Notes: generated from the letters alone by a model not told the origin. Numbered from the stretch's first letter, positions 49,633-59,336 are shown. The stretch: 64,000 nucleotides of DNA from Streptomyces malaysiense (GCF_000980885.2 NZ_LBDA02000012.1:329949-393948); one strand, 5' to 3'. A program made the numbers and translations.

Positions 49633-50298
49633 ATGATGCAGAAGTTCGACACCCCCGCCCCGATCACCGCCGTCCTCACCGTCCCCGCAGGACGCGTACA
49701 GTTCATCGCCGCCGACCGGGCCGACACCACGGTCGAGGTCCTCCCCGCCCAGGTGTCCAAGGCCCGCGACGTGAAGGCGGCGGAGCGCACCACCGTCGAG
49801 TACACCGGTGGTGTCCTGCGTATCGACACCCCGGCGGGGAACCAGCACCTCGGCCCCACCGGGGCCATCGAGGTGACGGTCAAGCTGCCCGCCGGCTCCC
49901 GTGTCGATGCCAGGAGCGCCGGTGCCGAACTGCGCACCGTCGGCCGCCTGGGCGACGTCACCTTCGACGGCGCCTACCGCCGGATCAAGCTGGACGAGAC
50001 CGCGAGTCTGCACCTCACCGCCATCGACGGCGACATCGAAGTCGGCCGTCTGGGCGGACCCGCGAAGATCGACACCACACGAGGCGACATCCAGATCACC
50101 GAAGCCACCCACGGCACCGTCGTCCTGCGCACCCAGTCCGGCGACATCACGGTCGGCGCCGCTCCCGGCACCTCCGCGGCCCTGGACGCCGGCACCGCCC
50201 ACGGCCGCATCGACAACACCCTCCGGAACGACGGCACGCCCCGACTCGACATCCGCGCCACCACCTCCCACGGCGACATCACCGCCCACAGCCTCTGA
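49633..50298 (+). CDS. DUF4097-family beta-strand repeat protein
   Basis: A 221-residue protein made of short beta repeats typical of DUF4097 (putative adhesin-like) proteins: EVTVKLPAGSRVDARSAGAE, IDTTRGDIQITEATHGTVVL and RTQSGDITVGAAPGTSAALD. No signal peptide or membrane helix is present, so it is cytoplasmic or peripheral. The role is unknown. It is controlled by the divergent HTH regulator judging from the shared motif-rich promoter. GCCGGAG precedes ATG 49633. Confidence 0.87.
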   Translation: MMQKFDTPAPITAVLTVPAGRVQFIAADRADTTVEVLPAQVSKARDVKAAERTTVEYTGGVLRIDTPAGNQHLGPTGAIEVTVKLPAGSRVDARSAGAELRTVGRLGDVTFDGAYRRIKLDETASLHLTAIDGDIEVGRLGGPAKIDTTRGDIQITEATHGTVVLRTQSGDITVGAAPGTSAALDAGTAHGRIDNTLRNDGTPRLDIRATTSHGDITAHSL

Positions 50299-50412
50299 AC
50301 AGCCACGCCCAGGGCACCAGTCGGGTCGGCGGTTGCTGTGGCGCTGGTTTTCGGGGGTGAGGTCGGTGTGTCGGCGGGGGCGTTTCGGGGTGTGGGGGGT
50401 CGGGGCGTGTGT

Positions 50413-51174
50413 TCAAGGCCGGCGCGTCAACTCCCGGGTGGACAGCACCGCCGTCAGAAGCGCCGTGTCGAATGGGGACCCGATGGCGAGCTGGGCGGTG
50501 TTGGCGTAGGAGTTCAACGCCTTCTTGGTCATACGCAGCGCCAGTGGTGAGCGCCGGGTGAGGGGTTTGGTCCATTCTTTGATGGTGGGGTCGAGTCGGT
50601 CCTGGGGTACGACTTTGTTCAGCAGGGACAGCTCTTTCGCCGTCGGCGCGTCGAAGGCGGCGCAGGTCAGGAGGAGTTCGCGGATGCGGGGTTGTCCTCC
50701 TTCGCGCAGGAGGCGGGGGAGGATTCCGCCCCACGCGGGTGGGACACCGAGCCCCAATTCCGGCATGCGGAAGCGGCAGTTGTCCGCTCCTACTCTGAGG
50801 TCGCAGAGTACGGCGAGTCCCAGGCCGGCTCCGATCACTTGTCCGTGGAGCCGTGCGATGGTCACCAGCTCGGTTCCCCTGAGGGCGTCGCAGAGGCGTT
50901 CCGCCTTGGTCAGGAGCGCGCTGAGCGCTTCGCCCGTGGGATCCTCCGCGAGGAGCGTGGAGAACTCGGTGCGGTCTCCCCCCACGCTGAAGTCGTTCCC
51001 GGCACCGGCCAGTACGAGCACGCGGATACCTGGATCGGCCTCTGCGTGGAACAGGACGTCGAGGAGGTCGTCGAGAACTTGCCCTGATATGGCGTTGTCG
51101 GTTTCGGGGATGTTCAGCTGAACGGTGAGGACGGAGGATTCGAGGGTGACGAGGAGCGTCTTGTAGCTGTTGAT
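50413..51174 (-). CDS. Enoyl-CoA hydratase/isomerase family protein without a canonical start codon
   Basis: A crotonase-fold protein, ~253 residues if read from 51174. Motifs: GNDFSVGGD (first oxyanion loop), HGQVIGAGLGLAVLCDLRVG, FRMPELGLGVPPAWGGILPR and a C-terminal trimer helix. The N-terminal strand (NSYKTLLVTLESSVLTVQLN) is present in frame, but between the in-frame stop at 51232 and GTG 51021 there is no ATG, GTG or TTG. The ATC at 51172-51174 (ATC-AAC-AGC-TAC) sits exactly where a start is expected. GTG 51021 would delete ~50 residues of the fold. It follows the P450 gene by 46 bases. Confidence 0.72.
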   Translation of the reverse strand: MNSYKTLLVTLESSVLTVQLNIPETDNAISGQVLDDLLDVLFHAEADPGIRVLVLAGAGNDFSVGGDRTEFSTLLAEDPTGEALSALLTKAERLCDALRGTELVTIARLHGQVIGAGLGLAVLCDLRVGADNCRFRMPELGLGVPPAWGGILPRLLREGGQPRIRELLLTCAAFDAPTAKELSLLNKVVPQDRLDPTIKEWTKPLTRRSPLALRMTKKALNSYANTAQLAIGSPFDTALLTAVLSTRELTRRP

Positions 51175-51220
51175 GTTTCCGCTGCTTTCTTCAGGCTCTG
51201 CGCGTCGAGATGATCGTTCT

Positions 51221-52564
51221 TCAGTCGAGGGTCAGCTGCAGTGATGTCATGCGGCGGAAGGCGATGCGCGGTTCCCATCGGGGGGGAGTGCTGATACGCG
51301 GCCGTGCGTCCTGTTTCAGGAGCGAGTTGAGGAGAGCGGTCGCTTCCAGCCGGGCGAGGGCGTTTCCCAGGCAGTAGTGGATGCCTCCGCCGAAGCTGAG
51401 ATGGGCCTGGGTCCGGTGGATGTCGAAAACATGGGGGTCGGTGTAGTGCTCCGGATCGTGGTGGGCCGCGCCCGTCATGAGCTGGACCATTTCTCCTTCG
51501 CGTACGAGTACGCCACCGACTTCGGAGTCTTTCGATGCCACCCGGCTGATCATGTGGATCGGGGCATCGTATCGGAGTGTCTCCTCGACCGCGCGGGGGA
51601 CGTCCTCAGGGTGCCGGCGCAGCCATTCCCATGTGTGGGGGTGGCCGGCCAGCAGGCGTACGCTCGCGGACAGCACGTGCGAGGTCGTCTCCAGAGCCGC
51701 GAGAATCATGAACAGTGCGAGGGAGTGGACGGCGGCGTCGGCTCGGGCACGATCAGGCTCGGTGCTGTCCCAGGCCCGGAGCCAGGAAGAGATCGGGTCT
51801 TCCCCTGGATTTTTCCGGCGTTCCTGGACGGCTTCGGTGAAGTACTGGCGGAGCCGGGCCGTGGCGGCGTCGGAAAGAGCCAGTTGGCTTCGGGAGGGGA
51901 AGAGTTCCTGTGTGTGGACCTGGTCGTGGGTCAGCGTGCGCAGCAGTCCGTGATCCGCTTCGGGAAGTCCCATCCAATGCCCGATGGTCATGACGGGGAG
52001 TTCATCGGCGACGATCGAGCAGAATTCCGCCGGTCCCTGACGGGCTTCCTCGCGGAACCGGTCCGTGAGCCGATCCGCCGTTTTCTCTATGAATGGCCGC
52101 AGCCTGGCCAGTGAATGACGGTCGAAAATATTCCCGAGCGATTTCCGCGTCATCGTATGATCGGGAGGGTTCAGCATCGGAAGAGAGGCGGCCATCTGGC
52201 GTGAAGCGGGAGAACTCCAGCGTGCGGAGTCATCCTGGCTGAGACGCCAGTGCAGATCCGGAACCCGCCATGATCTGTCACGCAGGACTTGGTGGCAGAG
52301 CCGGTGGGAAGTCACCAGATAGCCTCCCCAGGGCGCCGGAAATACTTCGCCCAGTTTCCTGAGCTCCTGATAGGAGGCCAGGGGATTTGACTGTCCTCGG
52401 CTGGTGCGCAGGCGAGAGAACAGCGGGACAATTATGTGCCGGCTGGTGTTCGGGAGGGAAAGCGTTGACTCCACTATATGAGGCTCTCTCGTGAGAATGT
52501 GTTCATGACCTGTCGGTTCTGTGAGATTTATTTCGCGCTCCGCTGGAATCCTCCCGACAGGCAT
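51221..52564 (-). CDS. Cytochrome P450 (second)
   Basis: A ~447-residue P450 with complete motifs: I-helix LAALETTSHVL (Thr kept), EETLRYDAPIHMISR (E-x-x-R), and heme loop FGGGIHYCLGNALAR. C-helix WRVPDLHWRL and MLNPPDHTMTRKSLGNIFDR are also typical. ATG 52564 is provisional: a GTG at 52472 near PHIVESTL and longer starts are possible, and no ribosome site decides. Codon usage is looser than in the surrounding genes. It forms an operon with the enoyl-CoA hydratase gene; no ferredoxin is adjacent. Confidence 0.85.
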   Translation of the reverse strand: MPVGRIPAEREINLTEPTGHEHILTREPHIVESTLSLPNTSRHIIVPLFSRLRTSRGQSNPLASYQELRKLGEVFPAPWGGYLVTSHRLCHQVLRDRSWRVPDLHWRLSQDDSARWSSPASRQMAASLPMLNPPDHTMTRKSLGNIFDRHSLARLRPFIEKTADRLTDRFREEARQGPAEFCSIVADELPVMTIGHWMGLPEADHGLLRTLTHDQVHTQELFPSRSQLALSDAATARLRQYFTEAVQERRKNPGEDPISSWLRAWDSTEPDRARADAAVHSLALFMILAALETTSHVLSASVRLLAGHPHTWEWLRRHPEDVPRAVEETLRYDAPIHMISRVASKDSEVGGVLVREGEMVQLMTGAAHHDPEHYTDPHVFDIHRTQAHLSFGGGIHYCLGNALARLEATALLNSLLKQDARPRISTPPRWEPRIAFRRMTSLQLTLD

Positions 52565-53946
52565 CACGGCCCGGCGTTCGGCCTGGCACCGATGCGTGGC
52601 CATGGAAGCCGGCGGAATGCGAGGCGTCCGTCTCTCGACGTGCCGGGGGAGGGGGGATTGGTCATCCACTGCGGACGGCCGGGGGTGCCCTTCGGGAAAC
52701 CTTCACCCGGCCTGCGGCCCCGGACGTGAGAGGGGCCGGTTCGGATGCGAAATCACGAGTGGGCGATCGGGTCTCAAGGCTTTCGGGATGACCGACGATC
52801 GCGTCAGGGGCCGAACGGGACCTGCCCGCGGACCGGCGATGCGGAAAGCCCGCTGCCCGCGAGCGAAGCCCCGTCGAACCCCTCCTCCTGAACTCCCGCC
52901 CCGCCCGGAACCAAAGGCTTTCCGGATGCCCTCCATGGCACGCAACCGCTGCCTCCGCCTCACCCGATCCGGCTCTGTCATCTCGTTCACCATTTCCCAC
53001 CGGCCTGCGGCGGTGCGGCCACTGCTCGGCTCTTGCCGGCGCAGTGAGCTGCGCACTGATTTCCTCGGCCGAGGATCCTGGATTTCGCTCCGCATCTGCT
53101 GATCGAATAGTGGGACATGACTTCCGGGTCGGTTTCGGTGTCACGTAGGAAACTCGACGTATGGTAACCCTCACCCTCGGTAGTGAAGCTGTCGGGAGGG
53201 AAGTAAAATTCGCAGATCGGACAAGTCTCGTATACGGGGAATATTTTCTCGATGGTGCACTATCTCCAGCTGAAAGGGGCGAAGTGGATGCAGGGAGCCT
53301 GGATTGCATTGCATGGATCCTCCTGTTGGCGACGTCGGTATATGACTTCTTCTCTCCGGCGGTGGATAAACCAGGAGTTGGTCCCTAAAAGCGTGTGGCG
53401 TGTCAGGACGCGTCCTTACGGAGCTTTGCTGGTGTCGGCGGTCCGGCAGATGTCCCGCGGCGGCCTGCCCGCCGCCCGGCAAGGGCGACGCGCGGCCGGA
53501 GAGCCTGGGAGGCCGGGGAACCCGGGGGGTCCGTCCGTATGAAGCGCGTCCTGTCCGACGTCGACGGCACGCCGATCGCCCCGGTGAGCAACCGGCCTCG
53601 GATCCGGGGGTCTGTGCTCAGCACCATGCCCCTGACAGGCCATCAGAACCACGACTCCGCCACGCTGGCGGTGACCTCGAGCCCGGAGGCGGGTCTCCCA
53701 AGGCACGTGCGGCGACGAAGCCCCGCGGAACGGGATGCTGCCGCCCCCGGCCACGCACAGCGTCGGTGGCGCCCTCCGGGTCACGCGCTCGGACGCGGAG
53801 CTTTTTCGGCGTGGCCAGTGAGCGTTTTCAGCGAGGCCGCTGACCGGTTGGCGGGGCGGTGTGAGGGCGGGGAGCGGGCGCACAACGGACGGGGCCCCGT
53901 GCCGTCGAGGGAGGTGTTCGACGTCTCAATCCGTCGGCGCAGCAGC
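52565..53946. other. 1.4 kb without a supported gene, partly less GC-rich
   Basis: Several open frames exist but none shows a family, a ribosome site and normal codon bias together. One example is a plus-strand frame 53161-53388 (75 residues, MVTLTLGSEAVGREVKFADR) whose third positions are only about half G/C. AAGGCTTTC[G/C]GGATG occurs twice, near 52777 and 52914. This may be an old insertion or the remains of genes lost beside the IS elements. Confidence 0.4.
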
Positions 53947-54637
53947 CCTGTTGGCTCCGTATCCCGCCGCACTCGACACCCCACACGCCCTGGTCGAGTG
54001 GGCCACGATGCTCATCGTCACGCGCGAGGGTGACCGGCGGCGCAGATTCCCGCCGCACCGGCGTACGCTTGTCCCTCTCGTGTACCTGCGCCGTCACGAC
54101 AGCCTCGCGAGTCGCGGCCGGTTTCGGGATATCCGTCGGCACAGCTGACGCCTACGTCACCGCCGTCACCGGCTTGCCGGCCGACCGGGCCCCGGGCCTG
54201 CCGAAGATCCTGCGAGATCCCGAACCCGATCTCGTCCTGCTCGGCGGGCCCCTCGTCGAGTGCGACCGCGTCGGTGACAGCCGTGCCGATTACTCGGCCA
54301 AGCATCGCCGGCACGGTGTGAACGTGCAGGCCGCCACCGACCCGGACGGGAACCTGCCGTGGACCTCGCCCGCCCTGCCAGGCCGCACCCACGACCTGAC
54401 CGCGCCCCGCATCCACCGGATCATCCGAATCTGCGAACGCCAGGGCATCCCGGTCCTCGCCGACCGCGCCTGCACCGGCACCGGCGCCTGGGTCATCTCC
54501 CCTCCTCAATCGGCCGCCGGGCGGGGAGCTCACCTCCGCCCAGCGCACCGTCAACCGCGCCCTTGCTCAGGCCCGAGCGCCCGTCGGACGCGCCATAGCA
54601 CGTCTGAAGTCCTGGCAGATCTTCCGCAGATCCCGTG
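53947..54637 (+). pseudogene. Decayed IS5-type transposase
   Basis: Three consecutive pieces of one transposase lie in three frames. N-terminus: PAALDTPHALVEWATMLIVT, then LVPLVYLRRHD (to about 54090). Middle: AAGFGISVGTADAYVTAVTG, HRRHGVNVQAATDPDGNLPW and SPALPGRTHDLTAPRIHRII (54090-54500). C-terminus: RPPGGELTSAQRTVNRALAQ and GRAIARLKSWQIFRRSRD (54511-54637). This matches the DDE transposases of IS5-group elements common in Streptomyces. Two frameshifts inactivate it. Terminal repeats were not identified. Confidence 0.8.
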
Positions 54638-55099
54638 ACCGCCCTCGGCGGTCACCGGCAGCAGTTGAGGTTCGCGGCCGCGTTGTCCGGGGCGCGGCCG
54701 GCAGGCGGCCTTCTCCTGGCGGGACGTCTCATGACCGTACGCAGGCCGTCCGCATGCTGTACGCCGCAGCGTGCTCCGGGAACGCGGTCTGCGGGAACGC
54801 CGCCCGCCTGCCCCGCCGCACCGCTCCTTGGCGCTTTCCCCTTCCGTGCCTTCGCTGTCATGCTGCTCCTCCGCGCCGGGAGCGGGGGAGGGGACGACGC
54901 TCTCCGGGACGCCGGTCTCGATTGCGGGGAGGATCTCGGACCCGGCCGCTTTGCTCAGACCCGGTGCTCTGACCGGGAAGGCTCACCGGGTTGCCGGGAC
55001 GTTGGACGGCACGCGACGACTTCCCGGCGGCGGAGATCCGCCCCCATGGGAACTTGAACCCAGGCACGGATGTCGGAGGGCAGGCAGGGAAGAGCCGCG

Positions 55100-55495
55100 G
55101 ATACGCCTCGCCAGTGGTGATGTGTGGCTGGAACTGGCTCGCACCGGCGGCGACATCTGTCAGGTCGGCGCAGATTGCTGCGTGTGGCCGGCAGTTGACT
55201 TCACCGCGGATCTCCGTGCCGCCGAGGTCGTGGCCGTCGCGGCCCGCATGCTCTCTCGCTCGCGGACTCCGTCGGGTGCACGTTTCTCGGCGGTGGTGAC
55301 TCCCGGCCGGAACAAATCCGCTGACGTTGACAGCGGAGCCCGCTGGGGACGGTTTCGTCTTCGTGGTGCGGCTGGTTCCCGGCGGCGACGACGTGTGCCG
55401 TGCGCAGATGGAGATCGACCCGATCGCCACGCGGGAACTCTGTGAGAGATTCACCGGACTGCACGCTGCGCTGATGTTCCGAGCGTCCGGAGCGA
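55100..55495 (+). pseudogene. Frameshifted remnant of a hypothetical protein
   Basis: A protein-like stretch VWLELARTGGDICQVGADCC ... ARFSAVVTPGRNK runs in one frame to about 55320. It then continues naturally in another (LTAEPAGDGFVFVVRLVPGG, DPIATRELCERFTGLHAALM) to about 55480. One base change would join them. There is no start codon or ribosome site, and I do not recognise the family. The 54638-55099 stretch before it contains only GC-rich non-coding-looking sequence and a short hairpin GACCGCC-TCG-GCGGTC-like motif. Confidence 0.45.
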
Positions 55496-56296
55496 TCTGG
55501 CCAGGCCACAGCCGATGAACCGGCGTGTACACCACGGCGTATGCCTTCCGCGCTGCGTATGCGGGCACGTTCCCGACGCTGCCCGGCCGGCACGCCAAGG
55601 TGCCGGACATCGTAATAGGCATGGCGTCACCACAGACAGACGCGCATAGGGCCCGGCTCTGCACGGTGCGGTCGGAATGGCTGGAGCCGGCGGTGGCGAA
55701 CCGCCGAAGCGATCCGTAGCAGGCTTCGACCGAGTACGCCCCCGAGGCGCAGATCGGTAGGAGGCACGAGGCACAAGACGACCTTCATCTTTGCCCGGCG
55801 GCGGATGCCCACGGCCTTGTGCGCGGACCCGTGGTCCGGGATCACGTGCACGAGCGCGCCGTCGGCCCGGTCGCACGGAACGCTTCCGGTGCGGCAAGCG
55901 TGTTCGCGGCACTTTGCCTCCCGCGGTGGACGCCCTGCAGCATGTCGTGGCCGGCCAAGTAGCAGCCACAAAAGCGGCACACGCCCCGCCCTGGGCGCGG
56001 TGATCCGTGGCAGGCAACCGGGCGGGGTGCTTTTTCGCCGCCCGTGCCCGAGGCCCGCGCCCGCAGCCCGGCCTGAGTCCGCGGCGGTCCCGGATCCTGA
56101 GCGGGCCGAACTCACCGAAGGCGAAGATCCGACCCGACCCGAGCCGCCCTGACCCGAGCCGGGCCGCCGCGGCAGGGACCGCCGTCCCGGGCGGGTGATG
56201 TCGCCGCCCGCCCGGTCGCTTCAAGGCCGCCGCCCGCCGCCCGACTGCCGGCCGACGGCCGCCGCCGACATCGTCAGGCGCTGAACGCCCGGGTCG
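55496..56296. other. Gene-free decayed region
   Basis: No intact gene. A minus-strand frame around 55700-55860 (GIRRRAKMKVVLCLVPPTDL, VLGRSLLRIASAVRHRR) resembles degraded transposase-like sequence but cannot be assigned. Around 56115-56165 there are repeated CCCGAGCCG-type units. Confidence 0.35.
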
Positions 56297-57436
56297 TCAG
56301 GCGCTGAGCGAGCCCTGCGCGCCCGCCTTCCGCGCGGGGGAGCGGGCATTCGCTCCGGCAGCCGTCCCGGACCCGGGATGCGCGTCGGCGCGGAGCCGGC
56401 CGGCGGACGACGGCTCGTGCCCGCCGAAGGCACGGCGGTAGGCGGCCGGCGACACCCCGAAAGCCGTTCTCATGTGCGCGCGCAGCGAGTTCGCCGTGCC
56501 GAACCCGGCCCGGTACGCGACCAGGTCGATCGGCAGATCGGTCGTCTCCAGCAACTGCTTGGCGAGCTCCAGACGCTGTGCGGTGAGCCACTGCACCGGG
56601 GTCTTGCCGACCTCGTCGCGGAACCTGCGGGTGAAGGAACGCAGACTCATCCGGGCATGCTCGGCGAGCCGGGCCAGGGTGAGCGGCTCGCCGAGGTGCT
56701 CCAGGGCCCAGGCACGGGTCGCGGTGGTGCTCGCGACGGTGGGTTCGGGGACCGGACGGTCGATGTACTGGGCCTGCCCGCCGTCCCGCCAGGGCGGCAC
56801 CACACACATGCGGGCGGCCCGGTTCGCGGCGGCGGCCCCGTGGTCACGGCGGACCATGTGCAGGCACAGATCGACACCCGCGGCAACTCCCGCGGAGGTC
56901 AGCACGTCGCCGTCGTCGACGAAGAGGACCTCCTCGTCGAGCTTGACCTCGGGGTAGACCCGGCGGAACTCCGGGGCGAGGTTCCAGTGGGTGGTGGCCG
57001 GACGGCCGTCGAGCAGCCCGGCCGCGGCGAGGACGTAGGACCCGGTGCAGATGGACACCAGCCGGGTATCGGGCCGGATACCGGCGATGGCCGCGGCGAC
57101 CTCGGCGGGCAGTGGTCCGCCACGGCTCAGTTCGGGCATGGCGTGCGTGGGCGGGACGATCACGGTGTCCGCCGCCGCCAGGGCCTCGGGTCCGGCCGCG
57201 GGCTGGACCGTGAAGCCGGCGTCACTGGGCACGGGTGCACCGTCGGCCGTGCAGACGGTGACCTCGTACAGCGGGCGGCCCCCGGCGTCCTGCACGCTGC
57301 CGAAGACACGCGAGGGGATACCGAGCTCGAACGGCGGGACTCCCGGCAGCGCCAGCACGGCGATCCGGTGCCGCCGCGGAACGCCGTCCGCGCGTCCGGG
57401 CCCGCTCTCCGTCACCGCCCACCGCGTGCCACCCAT
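56297..57436 (-). CDS. GlxA-family AraC-type regulator (DJ-1/PfpI + HTH)
   Basis: A 379-residue protein with an N-terminal DJ-1/PfpI-like domain (RIAVLALPGVPPFELGIPSR; RLVSICTGSYVLAAAGLLDG with the elbow Cys) and a C-terminal AraC helix-turn-helix pair (LARLAEHARMSLRSFTRRFR; VAYRAGFGTANSLRAHMRTA). The last ~45 residues are a polar tail. It diverges from the NADPH oxidoreductase gene at 57586, with a perfect 14-base palindrome between, and probably activates or represses that gene. Confidence 0.92.
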   Translation of the reverse strand: MGGTRWAVTESGPGRADGVPRRHRIAVLALPGVPPFELGIPSRVFGSVQDAGGRPLYEVTVCTADGAPVPSDAGFTVQPAAGPEALAAADTVIVPPTHAMPELSRGGPLPAEVAAAIAGIRPDTRLVSICTGSYVLAAAGLLDGRPATTHWNLAPEFRRVYPEVKLDEEVLFVDDGDVLTSAGVAAGVDLCLHMVRRDHGAAAANRAARMCVVPPWRDGGQAQYIDRPVPEPTVASTTATRAWALEHLGEPLTLARLAEHARMSLRSFTRRFRDEVGKTPVQWLTAQRLELAKQLLETTDLPIDLVAYRAGFGTANSLRAHMRTAFGVSPAAYRRAFGGHEPSSAGRLRADAHPGSGTAAGANARSPARKAGAQGSLSA

Positions 57437-57456
57437 GGCCAGATCCTGTCACATAG

Positions 57457-57470
57457 TGGCCGTACGGCCA
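57457..57470. promoter_or_regulatory. Perfect 14-bp palindrome in the GlxA/oxidoreductase promoter
   Basis: TGGCCGTACGGCCA, 21 bases upstream of the GlxA start and about 115 bases from the oxidoreductase start. Likely operator for the GlxA-type regulator. Confidence 0.6.
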
Positions 57471-57585
57471 ACACCGTGACGGATCACGCCGGCCCATCCT
57501 GGACTGCGTCGCGCCGACAACCGTCCGGCGCGAACCGGAATCGAGGCGAACAACAGTGGACAACGGCGAAGGGCGAGGAAAGACG

Positions 57586-58509
57586 ATGCGCACGGTGGTC
57601 GTGGAGCAGTGGGGCGGGGCCGGGAACCTGGTCGAGCGCGAGACCCGCCGCCCGGAACCGGGACTCAACGAGGTCCTGGTCCGGGTACACGCGGCCGGGG
57701 TCAACCCGGTGGACTGGAAGACACGTGCGACCGGGGCCCTCATCGAGTGGGGCCCGGTACCGGCGGTCGGATGGGACGTGTCCGGCACCATCGAGGCCGT
57801 CGGCCCCGGTGTGGGCATGTTCCGCCCCGGTGACGAGGTCTTCGGAATGCCGTCGTTCCCCCGCCAGGCCGGCGCCTACGCCGAGTACGTGGTCGCACCG
57901 GCCCGGCATCTCGCCCCCAAGCCGACGACCCTGACCCACGTGGAGGCGGCCGCCCTGCCACTCGCGGCGCTCACCGCCTGGCAGGCCCTCGTCGACACCG
58001 CCGGTCTGCGCCCCGGCGAGCGGGTGCTGGTGCACGCGGCCGCCGGCGGAGTCGGCCACCTCGCCGTACAGATCGCCAAGGCCCGCGGCGCGCACGTCAC
58101 CGGCACGGCCAGCGCCGCCAAGCACGACCTGGTACGCCGGCTCGGCGCGGACGAGGTGATCGACTACCGCACCGTGCGGTTCGAGGACGCCGTGAGCGAC
58201 ATCGACGTGGTACTGGACGGACTCGGCGGAGAAACAGCCGAGCGGTCCCTGAAGGTTCTGCGGCCCGGCGGCCGGCTGATCACCCTGCCGGGCCCGGACG
58301 ACGTCCCCGCAGCCCAGGACGGAGTGCGGGCGCAATGGCTCCTGGTCGAACCCGACCACTTGGGCCTGCGTGAGATCACCGCCCTCGTGGAGCAGGGTGC
58401 CCTCAAGCCCGTGGTCGATACCGTCCTGCCACTGGCCGAGGCCGCGAAGGCGCACGAGATCGGCGAACAGGGCCGCACCACCGGCAAGATCGTACTGACG
58501 GTCGCCTGA
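57586..58509 (+). CDS. NADP-dependent MDR-type oxidoreductase
   Basis: A 307-residue zinc-free medium-chain reductase: VLVRVHAAGVNPVDWKTRAT, AYAEYVVAPARHLAPKPTTL, RVLVHAAAGGVGHLAVQIAK (dinucleotide motif AAGGVG) and DVVLDGLGGETAERSLKVL. ATG 57586 was chosen because GAGGAAAG lies just before it; an in-frame start at 57556 has none. It probably reduces quinones or reactive carbonyls. It is a paralogue-type relative of the gene at 6401 but sits under a GlxA regulator instead of TetR. Confidence 0.9.
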   Translation: MRTVVVEQWGGAGNLVERETRRPEPGLNEVLVRVHAAGVNPVDWKTRATGALIEWGPVPAVGWDVSGTIEAVGPGVGMFRPGDEVFGMPSFPRQAGAYAEYVVAPARHLAPKPTTLTHVEAAALPLAALTAWQALVDTAGLRPGERVLVHAAAGGVGHLAVQIAKARGAHVTGTASAAKHDLVRRLGADEVIDYRTVRFEDAVSDIDVVLDGLGGETAERSLKVLRPGGRLITLPGPDDVPAAQDGVRAQWLLVEPDHLGLREITALVEQGALKPVVDTVLPLAEAAKAHEIGEQGRTTGKIVLTVA

Positions 58510-58685
58510 GCCCCACACCTGATCAGCCTTCGCTCCGGTGCCAGAGGCCACAGTTCTCCACCCCGGCGCCCGGCGACCACCGGGACCCGCGCGGCACACG
58601 ACTCCACCCCCGTGCCCGATCTGACCGGTGTCAGCGGCCCTCTCCCGTACCGTCCCCACACACAAGGACGAGGCCGCCTCAACCG

Positions 58686-58965
58686 GCACACCCAACTCGT
58701 CCGCATGGATGTCGCTGTAGGCGAGCGGGAGTGGTCGTCGTCGGCGGTGTGCAGGTAGCTGTGGCCGAGGTTGGAGCGGCCGTGACGGATGCGGGGCCGT
58801 GCGGGGTCGCGCTGTGCGGAGCTGTTCCGGCTGCTCTGGGCTCTGTCGTGGGCCTTGTGGACCGCCGCCGTCGGGACTGTTGTCCAGCTTCTTGATGTCG
58901 ACGTGGACCAGTTCGCCGGGCCGGTCGCGTTCGTAGCGGCGGACCACGTGGCCGGTGGCCCGGTC
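58686..58965 (-). pseudogene. IS481-type transposase fragment
   Basis: On the minus strand RATGHVVRRYERDRPGELVH and VDIKKLDNSPDGGG are the start of the IS481 catalytic core. The sequence continues in another frame (RIRHGRSNLGHSYLHTADDD HSR) and returns to the first (LAYSDIHADELG). At least two frameshifts and loss of the rest make it dead. It abuts an IS630-type fragment with no gap. Confidence 0.72.
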
Positions 58966-58974
58966 GGTTCGGCG

Positions 58975-59336
58975 GCCAGTTCCGGGCACGACCAGCGGGC
59001 CAGGGGTACGCCGGTCTCGGCCGGGAGCTGGCAGACCGGGGCCTTGGCCTCGGCGACCTGCACGGGAGTGAAGCGGGCGGGGCGCCCGCTGCGCTTGCGG
59101 TCTGCCAGGGCCGACAGCCCGCCGTGGGCGAACCGGCCGCGCCAGGTCCGCACGGTGTCTATGTGCAGCCCGGTCTCGCGGGCGATGCGTGCGTTGGACC
59201 GCCCGCGCGCCGCGTGCAGTACCACCTGGGCCCGTACCCGCAGCCGGTACTCGGTCTTGAGGCCGAAGGCCATCGTCTGCAGTCTCTTGCGCTCGGCTGC
59301 GGTCGGGAATATCGGGCCGGCAGTGGTCATGGGCAT
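58975..59336 (-). pseudogene. IS630-type transposase N-terminal fragment
   Basis: The helix-turn-helix part of an IS630-family transposase is intact for ~110 codons from ATG 59336: RVRAQVVLHAARGRSNARIA, RETGLHIDTVRTWRGRFAHG and GLSALADRKRSGRPARFTPV, to PLARWSCPELAAE. The DDE domain is absent, replaced by the IS481 fragment. Boundary with that fragment is near 58970. Confidence 0.75.

Noticed and set aside
53161..53388. 75-residue open frame in the less GC-rich region
   Set aside because: Third positions are only about half G/C and no family is recognised; the preceding purine-rich sequence is inside the frame, not before its ATG.
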